The position numbers and the translations under genes were made by a program. From IMG/VR virus record IMGVR_UViG_3300001282_000014, positions 1-52,053 of that record: a stretch of 52,053 nt of DNA; one strand, given 5' to 3'. This document shows, piece after piece, positions 41,162 to 47,875 of this stretch. Numbering within the stretch: position 1 is the stretch's first letter; each line of letters opens with the position of its first letter. Below the pieces are notes generated by a model, which was given only the letters and a program-made list of their open reading frames with translations, made no database searches and had not been told where the DNA came from. Source of the DNA: a virus.

Positions 41162-41187
41162 AAATTAATTTTAAAAAAATATAAATT

Positions 41188-41520
41188 ATGAATTTAGACC
41201 CAAAACAAAAAAAGTTTTTAATAATTGCAGGTTCGGTTGTTTTAGGAGTTTACTTAATTAGTAAATGGCTACATAGTTTACCAAAAGCAGAACCCGCAGA
41301 TTCACAGACTTCAACTTTAGATATTGAAAAAGCATTAAAAAGAGGCTCTCAAGGATTAGAAGTTTCTGAATTACAAAGAATACTTAAAAAGGATTATAAT
41401 GCCGATTTAGGCAAGTCAGGGGTTAACCAAGACGGAATTGACGGAGATTTTGGATTAATAACAGAGGTTGCGTTAAGAAAAGCAAAAGGAGTAACAAAAA
41501 TATCATTAAAAGACTTATAA
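41188..41520 (+). CDS. N-anchored peptidoglycan-binding-like protein 1
   Basis: 110 aa: TM (FLIIAGSVVLGVYLI), linker, then a PG_binding_1-like helical domain: LKRGSQGLEVSELQRIL, DGIDGDFGLITEVALRKA. This is the standard fold that binds peptidoglycan. First of three tandem paralogues. It would hold a membrane to the cell wall or position the transglycosylases. Confidence 0.82.
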   Translation: MNLDPKQKKFLIIAGSVVLGVYLISKWLHSLPKAEPADSQTSTLDIEKALKRGSQGLEVSELQRILKKDYNADLGKSGVNQDGIDGDFGLITEVALRKAKGVTKISLKDL

Positions 41521-41521
41521 T

Positions 41522-41878
41522 ATGAAAATAGATATAAAAGACGAGAAGACACAATTGATAATTGGCGGAATAGTATTGGGAATAGGTTTTTTAACTTACT
41601 ATCATTACAGAAACAAACCAATTACAATCGGAAATCAAACTATTGATACAAATCCGACCCCACCTCAAACTAATTTAGACGTTAATTTAGTTTTAAAACA
41701 AGGTTTAGAGGGTGCTGAAGTTTCTGAATTACAAAGAATCCTTATTAATGATTACGGTCAGGATTTAGGTTCTTTTGGAGATAACAAAGATGGTATTGAC
41801 GGAGTATTTGGAACAGTTACTTTAGCGGGTTTATTGAAAGCAAAACAGGTTTCTGAAATAGCATTAAAAGATTTGTAA
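41522..41878 (+). CDS. N-anchored peptidoglycan-binding-like protein 2
   Basis: 118 aa: TM (LIIGGIVLGIGFLTYY), linker, PG-binding-like domain with EGAEVSELQRIL and DGIDGVFGTVTLAGLLKA. Direct tandem duplicate of the gene before it, ending with the same ALKDL/SLKDL. 1 nt separates the genes. Confidence 0.82.
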   Translation: MKIDIKDEKTQLIIGGIVLGIGFLTYYHYRNKPITIGNQTIDTNPTPPQTNLDVNLVLKQGLEGAEVSELQRILINDYGQDLGSFGDNKDGIDGVFGTVTLAGLLKAKQVSEIALKDL

Positions 41879-41879
41879 A

Positions 41880-42059
41880 ATGGGAAAAGGTTACTACATA
41901 GTAGGTGCGGTTTTAATTGGATTTGGGGCATTTTTGCTTTACAACAAAATTAAAAGCGGAAATGTAAATTTCAACACAAGAAGTCAAGACGACATAGTAG
42001 AAGCGGAAGACGGAAGTCATTTGATTCCTCCTATGGAAGTACTGCCTTTAGCAACATAA
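41880..42059 (+). CDS. small N-anchored protein, 59 aa
   Basis: TM (YYIVGAVLIGFGAFLLY), basic turn, then an acidic tail ending PMEVLPLAT. It sits between two PG-binding paralogues. ATG 1 nt after the previous stop. Confidence 0.68.
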   Translation: MGKGYYIVGAVLIGFGAFLLYNKIKSGNVNFNTRSQDDIVEAEDGSHLIPPMEVLPLAT

Positions 42060-42072
42060 AAATAATTGAATT

Positions 42073-42405
42073 ATGAAAAATAATCAAAAAGTAATAATCG
42101 TATCAGCAGGGCTAATTATATTAGGTCTTTACTATTTTTACAAGCAAAGTAAGCAAAATTCAGAAATTGCAAAAGAAACAACTTCCCAAAGCGGAACTTC
42201 AAATACAACACCTGCAAAAGCAGATTGGGATAAAGTTTTGAAAAAAGGCTCTGTGGGTAAAGAAGTAGAAATACTTCAAACGGCATTAAAACAATTAACC
42301 GTTGACGGAAATTTTGGTTTACTGACAGAAGATAGGCTAAAAAGAGTTATGAAAGTCACGGAAACGTCATTGAATCAGTATAATAAATTCATTAAAAAAA
42401 AATAG
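42073..42405 (+). CDS. N-anchored peptidoglycan-binding-like protein 3
   Basis: 110 aa: TM (VIIVSAGLIILGLYYFY), linker, then a shortened PG-binding-like domain (LKKGSVGKEVEILQTAL, TVDGNFGLLTEDRL). It lacks the loop between helices seen in the two upstream copies. Same role inferred. Confidence 0.8.
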   Translation: MKNNQKVIIVSAGLIILGLYYFYKQSKQNSEIAKETTSQSGTSNTTPAKADWDKVLKKGSVGKEVEILQTALKQLTVDGNFGLLTEDRLKRVMKVTETSLNQYNKFIKKK

Positions 42406-42409
42406 AGTT

Positions 42410-42928
42410 ATGAATAAAATTGCAGTAATAATAGGAAGTGTTGCGGTATTAGGTATTGGGGCATATTTTTACTTTAAACCTAAAGCAAAAATAGAAGATG
42501 CAATAGGTTCGGGAACAACAGGTTCGGGAACAACAGGTTCAGGCACAACGGGTTCAGGTTCAACAGGTTCAATAGGTTCAACAGGTTCAACAGGTTCAAC
42601 AGGTTCAACAGGTTCAACAGGTTCAGGCTATCAACTTCCAGGAACTAATTATACCTCTCCTGAACAAGTTGCAGAAGATGTAAAAAAAATAGCAGAAGCA
42701 ACAGAACTTGCGAAACAAATTGATGCTATAAACAAAAAAATTGATAGCCTAACAACGGCTAAAAATAATCCCGTGCAACATTATGGATTTGGACAAAGTG
42801 CTTATACAAGAAACGCAGTGTATCAACAACAAATCAATAACGAAAATAAAAAACGTGTTCCTTTAGTAGAGAAGTTAAAAGATTTAGGATATACTGAATC
42901 GTATGGCATAGCCGTTAAAATAAGATAA
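42410..42928 (+). CDS. N-anchored protein with Gly-Ser-Thr repeat stalk
   Basis: 172 aa: TM (AVIIGSVAVLGIGAYFYF), basic KPKAK, about 40 residues of GST/GTT repeats (33-73), and a C-terminal helical/coiled-coil domain (EATELAKQIDAINKKIDSL). The stalk would lift the distal domain off the membrane, and its length can vary through repeat copy number. Confidence 0.77.
   Translation: MNKIAVIIGSVAVLGIGAYFYFKPKAKIEDAIGSGTTGSGTTGSGTTGSGSTGSIGSTGSTGSTGSTGSTGSGYQLPGTNYTSPEQVAEDVKKIAEATELAKQIDAINKKIDSLTTAKNNPVQHYGFGQSAYTRNAVYQQQINNENKKRVPLVEKLKDLGYTESYGIAVKIR
42506..42627 (+). repeat. GGTTCAACA 9-bp tandem repeat (GST stalk)
   Basis: Imperfect 9-bp and 12-bp units (ggttcaaca, ggttcgggaaca) in frame inside the gene at 42410. 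The downstream five units are identical, indicating recent slippage. Confidence 0.92.
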
Positions 42929-42963
42929 TAGCAAATTTAACATATATAAAAGTTAAATAAATA

Positions 42964-42996
42964 TTGTTAAAAACATTGTAATTTTAATTAACTTTG
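42964..42996 (+). promoter_or_regulatory. promoter upstream of the 43030 gene
   Basis: TTG (42964-42966), 22-bp spacer, TAACTTTG (42989-42996), within the reported Flavobacterium spacing range. It lies in a ~100-bp gap and includes a 17-bp element (42959-42975) repeated exactly at 47113-47129. Confidence 0.58.
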
Positions 42997-43029
42997 TTGT
43001 GAATAATTAAGAATTTAAAAAATAAAAAA

Positions 43030-43458
43030 ATGGCAGTAATAACTTGGGATACCGTACCTGACTATGACCAATGGGGCATTGATTCTTTTTGGAATTGTGA
43101 AGATTGGATTATTTGGCACAAAAAGTTAGCGGAGCATTTTGGTAAAGAAAGTGCCAAAGAACTTTGGGATTATGCGTATGCAAAATCAGGAAGTTTAAGT
43201 TCTAATCTTGATTGCCGAACATTTAATTCTACTTTTAGACAGTATGTAAATAAAAATGGCTTGTCCCCTTATGCTAATGCAGGTGTACTTGCACCCGTTC
43301 TATCAACTTATGGAACGGCAAGTGATGTATTAGGTGGTACTTTATCAGGAGTTTCTTCTTTTTTTGCAGGAGATAATGTAAAAAAGGTAATGAATATCCT
43401 TTTAATCGGGGGCTTTATTTACGGTGGAATTTATATTTATAAATCTTTTAAACAATAA
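43030..43458 (+). CDS. C-anchored Trp-rich protein
   Basis: 142 aa. The N-terminal ~85 residues contain many Trp and Asp (NCEDWIIWHKKLAEHFG), a compact helical domain, then a Gly/Ser-rich stretch and a C-terminal TM (VMNILLIGGFIYGGIYIY). First gene after the promoter. No family recognised. Confidence 0.74.
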   Translation: MAVITWDTVPDYDQWGIDSFWNCEDWIIWHKKLAEHFGKESAKELWDYAYAKSGSLSSNLDCRTFNSTFRQYVNKNGLSPYANAGVLAPVLSTYGTASDVLGGTLSGVSSFFAGDNVKKVMNILLIGGFIYGGIYIYKSFKQ

Positions 43459-43463
43459 AGTTT

Positions 43464-43628
43464 ATGAAAAATAAGAAAGCAATTGTAATCGCAACAACTT
43501 CTATAATAGTAATAGGGTTACTTTATTTCGCAATAAAAAAAGCGAGTGTAAAAGATATAAATACTGACCCAAAATTAAAATCAGATTTTGATTCGGTAAT
43601 TAAAAATATTGATGACGCAAAAAAATAA
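43464..43628 (+). CDS. small N-anchored protein, 54 aa
   Basis: Basic start then TM (AIVIATTSIIVIGLLYFAI), charged tail with DPKLKSDFDSVIKNIDDAKK. The next gene starts 4 nt later. TTATG context. Confidence 0.66.
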   Translation: MKNKKAIVIATTSIIVIGLLYFAIKKASVKDINTDPKLKSDFDSVIKNIDDAKK

Positions 43629-43632
43629 AATT

Positions 43633-44202
43633 ATGAACGGAGATAAAAAAATGTATTTGTATTCAGGATTAGCAATCGCTTTAGCGGTAGTTGCCTATTT
43701 AGTAATCACAAAGAAAAAAGATATGCCAAATGCTTCAAGCGAGGGTACGCCCGTAGCTGATGATGGCGGAAATGTTGCTACTACTACAACAGGCGAAGTA
43801 GTTTCTGAAGAGCAGGTAATTATCCCTACGGCTTTATCTGAAATATTAAAGAAAACCTCTGCTCAAGCAACGGTAGATTTGGTAAACAAGCCTATTTATA
43901 CAAAATTAGACGATGTTAAAGCAAGGTATCAAAACTTTGTAAATAACGGTTTAATAGATAACGTTATGTCAACAATAACTAATAGAGGAACTCTTTTGGG
44001 TAATTTAATACAAGTGGTTGACGATAAAGGAAAATTGACTAATGCTGACGGAAGAATATTAAAATGGTTTAGAATAAAACCATCTCAAATCGCATTAGAC
44101 GATATGAATAGAAACAAAAGTTTTTTAACACACGTTTTTTTACCTAACACAACAGGAAAAGAAATTTATGTAAGAGAAGATACAGTAAAATTAGAAAAGT
44201 AA
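43633..44202 (+). CDS. N-anchored protein with SH3-like domain
   Basis: 189 aa from the ATG at 43633; upstream in-frame ATG codons overlap the previous gene. TM (MYLYSGLAIALAVVAYLVI), a Thr/Val linker, then a C-terminal domain (VKARYQNFVNNGLIDNVM, ILKWFRIKPSQIA, YVREDTVKLEK) aligning in pattern with the SH3-like domain at 39542. Likely a paralogue. Confidence 0.72.
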   Translation: MNGDKKMYLYSGLAIALAVVAYLVITKKKDMPNASSEGTPVADDGGNVATTTTGEVVSEEQVIIPTALSEILKKTSAQATVDLVNKPIYTKLDDVKARYQNFVNNGLIDNVMSTITNRGTLLGNLIQVVDDKGKLTNADGRILKWFRIKPSQIALDDMNRNKSFLTHVFLPNTTGKEIYVREDTVKLEK

Positions 44203-44206
44203 TATT

Positions 44207-44686
44207 ATGAGGCAATATTTATCAGATAGTATAATTGATGACGATTCAAACAATGTATTAGACGGTGGTTTGGGTGGTAGTTCAGGAAGCGGTTCAGGCG
44301 GTGGCAGTTATGTTATGCCAACAGGAGGAAATTTAGGCGGTGGCTCAAATAGCGGTTCTCAAATAGTAGAACCTGATTTGATAAACCCAATTGTTTTTAT
44401 AAACAATACTTCAAATGGAAGTTCTCAATCACAACAGGTAGTTGATGAAATTTTGTCGCAACAAGAGGCAAATCAAAATACAGGAAGCCAAACAAGCACT
44501 CCTAAAAGTAATGCGATTCCAAGCGATACAAGTGATGAAACTAAAACCTACGTTGACGGTGGCACAACGCCTAATTCTACCATTAATTTAAAAAAACCAA
44601 AGCCAAACTACCTTACTTTAGGAATTTTAGGTATTATTGGTTTATTGGTGGTTTACAAAGTGTTTTTTAATAAAAAAAGCGAGTAA
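44207..44686 (+). CDS. Gly/Ser-rich C-anchored protein
   Basis: 159 aa. Low-complexity Gly/Ser/Asn N-terminal ~100 residues, containing YVDGGTT, then KPNYLTLGILGIIGLLVVYK as C-terminal TM. Looks like a flexible surface tether. Starts 4 nt after the previous stop. Confidence 0.72.
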   Translation: MRQYLSDSIIDDDSNNVLDGGLGGSSGSGSGGGSYVMPTGGNLGGGSNSGSQIVEPDLINPIVFINNTSNGSSQSQQVVDEILSQQEANQNTGSQTSTPKSNAIPSDTSDETKTYVDGGTTPNSTINLKKPKPNYLTLGILGIIGLLVVYKVFFNKKSE

Positions 44687-44692
44687 AAAATT

Positions 44693-45046
44693 ATGAGTAT
44701 CAATTCAAGCATATCATTAGTAAAAGAAAGTAAAATCGTCCTAAAGGTAGTTGCAATAGCAACTGTGTTTACTGCTTTAGGCGGTGCGTATTACTTTTTT
44801 GTAAATAATGTTTGGAAGCCAAAAGTAACGGTTTTAAGCGTAGATTTTGATAATGGATTTGCGACATTACAATTGCCTTTTGGCAGAAAAGTTGATATTT
44901 ATGGCGATTCTCAATTTTTGATTAGCGGGGATTGGGGTGTAAGATTCGGCTCGATTAATAAAAATGGAAAGGTAGCATACGAAAATATACAATTATTAAA
45001 ACACGGTTTAGTTGTTGAATATTTAGACGTGTCAAAAGTAATTTAG
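44693..45046 (+). CDS. N-anchored beta-domain protein
   Basis: 117 aa: TM (VVAIATVFTALGGAYYFFV) then a small beta domain (VTVLSVDFDNGFATLQLPFG, GDWGVRFGSINKNGKV). Probably related to the gene at 39246. Confidence 0.74.
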   Translation: MSINSSISLVKESKIVLKVVAIATVFTALGGAYYFFVNNVWKPKVTVLSVDFDNGFATLQLPFGRKVDIYGDSQFLISGDWGVRFGSINKNGKVAYENIQLLKHGLVVEYLDVSKVI

Positions 45047-45061
45047 AAAAGCAAAAAAAAT

Positions 45062-45274
45062 ATGGCTTATACAGACGTTGGTACAGGTGGTAGGATTTAC
45101 AGTGTTGGGGAAGAAGATAGATTAATTGATGCCGTCAATCGACAAGAAGCAGGTTTTGCGGAAATCGAAAAAAGTCTTACTGCAAAAAAAGACATTGCAA
45201 GATATGCCATAATTGGAATTGGTAGTATTTTAATTTTAGTCTTATTGAAATTTGCAATAAAAAAGAAAAAATAA
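45062..45274 (+). CDS. small C-anchored protein
   Basis: 70 aa: charged N-terminus, TM at the end (YAIIGIGSILILVLLKFAI) and a KKKK tail. The stop overlaps the next ATG (TAATG), so the two are translationally coupled. Confidence 0.72.
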   Translation: MAYTDVGTGGRIYSVGEEDRLIDAVNRQEAGFAEIEKSLTAKKDIARYAIIGIGSILILVLLKFAIKKKK

Positions 45275-45975
45275 TGAGTGCAGGTAAAATAATAGAAAGC
45301 GTAATTATATTTGGTGGTATCGGAACGATGGCATATTTGTTGTTTAAAAAGAAGCCTGTTATTGCACAAGAACCAATTCCAATAAAATACAATGTTGTTG
45401 AAAAAGGAAAAACTGCGGTTAATGAAGAAGATTGGATTAAAGGACAAAGAAAACTATGTGTAGATTTTATAACTAATAAAACAGGTCTTGCAACAGGTCA
45501 CTCTTTTGAGAATTATCGTAGTTGTAATGATATTCAAGAAAAAAATGAATTAAGTGAGCATTTAGTTGATATAAACGTTTTAAACAATAGAATAGATTAC
45601 AACAAATTAAAATCTGAACAATGGAGTGCTACTTATTTATCATATTTAACGCCACAAGGGGAATTAAAAGCAAACACTTGTTTGGAATTAGATTGGTTAA
45701 TTAAAGATTTTGGTATAGAACAAGTACATTTATCAGTTAGTGCTATTGGAATAAGGCAACAAATTGTTAAAATGGCTAAAGAAAAGTATGAAAGATTTAA
45801 TTGTAGAGATAAAGTAGAGGCAGTAAGAACAAGAGATTTAATAGCTTTACAAACGCAAGGTTCTATAAAAGCTGAAGAAAGTATTGTTAAAAAAGGTTTT
45901 GCAGAACAAAAAACATATATAATATTGGGTGGATTAGTTTTATTGACAGGGTTTTATATAATTGTAAAAAAATAA
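45274..45975 (+). CDS. protein with N- and C-terminal membrane segments, 233 aa
   Basis: TM1 near the N-terminus (VIIFGGIGTMAYLLF), a soluble helical domain with four Cys (KLCVDFI, YRSCND, NTCLELDW, NCRDKV), and TM2 at the C-terminus (IILGGLVLLTGFYIIV). Both ends would sit in a membrane with a disulfide-rich loop between them. No family recognised. Confidence 0.74.
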   Translation: MSAGKIIESVIIFGGIGTMAYLLFKKKPVIAQEPIPIKYNVVEKGKTAVNEEDWIKGQRKLCVDFITNKTGLATGHSFENYRSCNDIQEKNELSEHLVDINVLNNRIDYNKLKSEQWSATYLSYLTPQGELKANTCLELDWLIKDFGIEQVHLSVSAIGIRQQIVKMAKEKYERFNCRDKVEAVRTRDLIALQTQGSIKAEESIVKKGFAEQKTYIILGGLVLLTGFYIIVKK

Positions 45976-45979
45976 TATT

Positions 45980-46456
45980 ATGGCGCAATTACTTAATTAT
46001 ATTTATGGTTTAGAAAATGTAGGAAAATGCGAATTAAGCTATGATGCAAATAAAGCATATTCTTGTGGTGCTAATAAAATGCAATTATGTCCTGACTATA
46101 TCAAAATACCTGTTGTTGATGATAAGTATTTTGACAGTCGTTCAATTTATGAAAAGTGCAAGTGCATAGACAAGATAAAATCAAGTCTTGAAATACTTGC
46201 TAAAAACGAACCTGCTAAATATAATGCCTACTTTGATATTTACAAAAAAAAATACACTCAAAATAATTGCGCTGATGTTTTTAAGAATTATATAGCAACT
46301 AATCAACAGGATATTTATAATACTACTACACAGGCGGATAAATTAAGAATTGAAACACAAAGCATTAAAGAGAGAAATCAAAGAATTTACATCGGTGTAG
46401 TATTTCTTGCGGTTGCCGTTGGAATGGTTGCTATATACCAAACAAGGAATAGTTAA
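45980..46456 (+). CDS. Cys-rich C-anchored protein
   Basis: 158 aa: about seven Cys in the N-terminal 100 residues (KCELSYD, YSCGANKMQLC, EKCKCIDK, NNC), then a helical stretch and a C-terminal TM (IYIGVVFLAVAVGMVAIY). Similar in organisation to the preceding gene without its first TM. Confidence 0.74.
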   Translation: MAQLLNYIYGLENVGKCELSYDANKAYSCGANKMQLCPDYIKIPVVDDKYFDSRSIYEKCKCIDKIKSSLEILAKNEPAKYNAYFDIYKKKYTQNNCADVFKNYIATNQQDIYNTTTQADKLRIETQSIKERNQRIYIGVVFLAVAVGMVAIYQTRNS

Positions 46457-46471
46457 TATAATATAATTAGT

Positions 46472-47032
46472 ATGAAAAAAGTTTTTTTATTTGGAGGATT
46501 AGCCCTTGCGGGTTTTGGATTATATAGGTACTTTAAGTATCAAGTTGACTTGGCTTTAAATTATCAGTATGCGCTTAAAGATTTTGAAATCATAGGTCAA
46601 AAGGATGATATTATGCAGGTTTCAGCAGTATTTAGTATTACAAATAAGTCTTCATTTAAAGTTGAAGTTAAAGACTATGATTTACAATTGTTTTTCAAAG
46701 ACTTGCCTTTTGCTAATACAAAATCAACTCAAAGCATAACAGTTCAGCCAAACTCAACTTTTGAAGTAAAGGGTTATGGGGAAATAGATATTCAAAAATC
46801 AAAAGTAGCTATTTTGCCTTTTATTAAAGACGTGCTTGATAGAAAACCAATAGATATTGCCGTTTCAGGAAAAATAAATGTTGTGTTTCTTGGAATACCT
46901 ACATCGTTAAATTTCAACAAAGAAAAATTCAACTATTCAGTCGATTTGATTCAAGATTATAATTTAGGAAGTGCTTATGAAAAACTTAAAGCAAAATACC
47001 CTAAAGTATTTTCTTTTTTAGGAATTAAGTAA
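46472..47032 (+). CDS. N-anchored LEA-2/WHy-like domain protein
   Basis: 186 aa: short N-terminal TM (VFLFGGLALAGFGLYRYF), then a beta-sandwich with the LEA-14/WHy pattern (MQVSAVFSITNKSSFKVEV, DLQLFFKDLPFAN, ITVQPNSTFEVKG, VSGKINVVFLGI). LEA-2 domains bind other proteins or membranes in stress-related and secreted proteins. End of the uninterrupted membrane-protein block. Confidence 0.72.
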   Translation: MKKVFLFGGLALAGFGLYRYFKYQVDLALNYQYALKDFEIIGQKDDIMQVSAVFSITNKSSFKVEVKDYDLQLFFKDLPFANTKSTQSITVQPNSTFEVKGYGEIDIQKSKVAILPFIKDVLDRKPIDIAVSGKINVVFLGIPTSLNFNKEKFNYSVDLIQDYNLGSAYEKLKAKYPKVFSFLGIK

Positions 47033-47152
47033 AAAAACATTAATTTTACAAAATATTAATTTATTTTATATAAAATAAAAAACAGATTAATTTAGCATTT
47101 TAAATATTTAACAAATATTGTTAAAAACAAGAAATTTTTAAACTAAAACACT
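47033..47152 (+). promoter_or_regulatory. intergenic region with shared 17-bp element
   Basis: A 120-bp, very AT-rich gap. AAATATTGTTAAAAACA at 47113-47129 is identical to 42959-42975 in the other promoter-bearing gap, where its TTG serves as the candidate -33. I find no good TAnnTTTG here, so promoter function is uncertain. Confidence 0.4.
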
Positions 47153-47548
47153 ATGATTGAGGGAATTGTTAAAAAGATTATGATGACGGGAATTAATAAG
47201 TATGCAGAAACATACATAACGTCAAATGATAATGTTCAAATTAAGGTTACTGACGATATTAACGGGAATGTTTTTTATACTATGTGTAATGACTTCAAAG
47301 ATGTTGAAACTGTTACTTTTTTGAATATAATGGACAAAAGAATGGATTTTTTCGGGTATGAGGGATTAGCTTCTCCGTTCTTGAAAAAAGCATTAGGAAT
47401 ATTCGCTGACGAAGCAAATTGCGAAGTGTCTAACGTTAATTGTTTTATTATGAAACATAAAGAAACAGTTGGCTTGGCTTTTTATAATGGATTCAAAAGC
47501 GGTAAAAATATTCTTCTTGCAAAACAATTAGAACAATTAGGATTATAA
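47153..47548 (+). CDS. hypothetical protein, 131 aa
   Basis: Soluble, mixed alpha/beta, no TM (GVKKIMMTGINKY-like start, then VTFLNIMDKRMDFFGYEG). No family recognised. First non-TM gene after the membrane block, preceding the fibre genes. Possibly a virion vertex or fibre-assembly protein by position only. Confidence 0.66.
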   Translation: MIEGIVKKIMMTGINKYAETYITSNDNVQIKVTDDINGNVFYTMCNDFKDVETVTFLNIMDKRMDFFGYEGLASPFLKKALGIFADEANCEVSNVNCFIMKHKETVGLAFYNGFKSGKNILLAKQLEQLGL

Positions 47549-47560
47549 AAAAATATTATT

Positions 47561-47863
47561 ATGGCTTTGACAAGAAAACCTAAAGAAACCGTTACGGTAG
47601 ATGCAAAAGATATTACTTGGATAAAAGATATTCTAAAAGAATTATCATTAAAAGTAGAAACTATTGATAAAACAACAACCAAGTTAAATACTACAATTGT
47701 TGGCGACCCCTCATACGGACAGATAGGTTTGATTACGCAAGTCAAAGAACATAATGATTACATTGAATCAGACAGAACTTTTAAGTCTAAATTGATTGGT
47801 GGAAGTATAGTTTTAGGTGGTCTATGGACAATTCTTTTAAAATTTTGGGAAAAAATATTTTAA
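47561..47863 (+). CDS. coiled-coil plus C-terminal TM protein
   Basis: 100 aa: DITWIKDILKELSLKVETID and KTTTKLN suggest a coiled coil; C-terminal hydrophobic helix (LIGGSIVLGGLWTILLKFW). The layout matches small phage proteins of hemolysin XhlA type that sit near lysis or fibre genes. It may anchor the following fibre. TTATG start. Confidence 0.7.
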   Translation: MALTRKPKETVTVDAKDITWIKDILKELSLKVETIDKTTTKLNTTIVGDPSYGQIGLITQVKEHNDYIESDRTFKSKLIGGSIVLGGLWTILLKFWEKIF

Positions 47864-47875
47864 AAATAATTTAGT

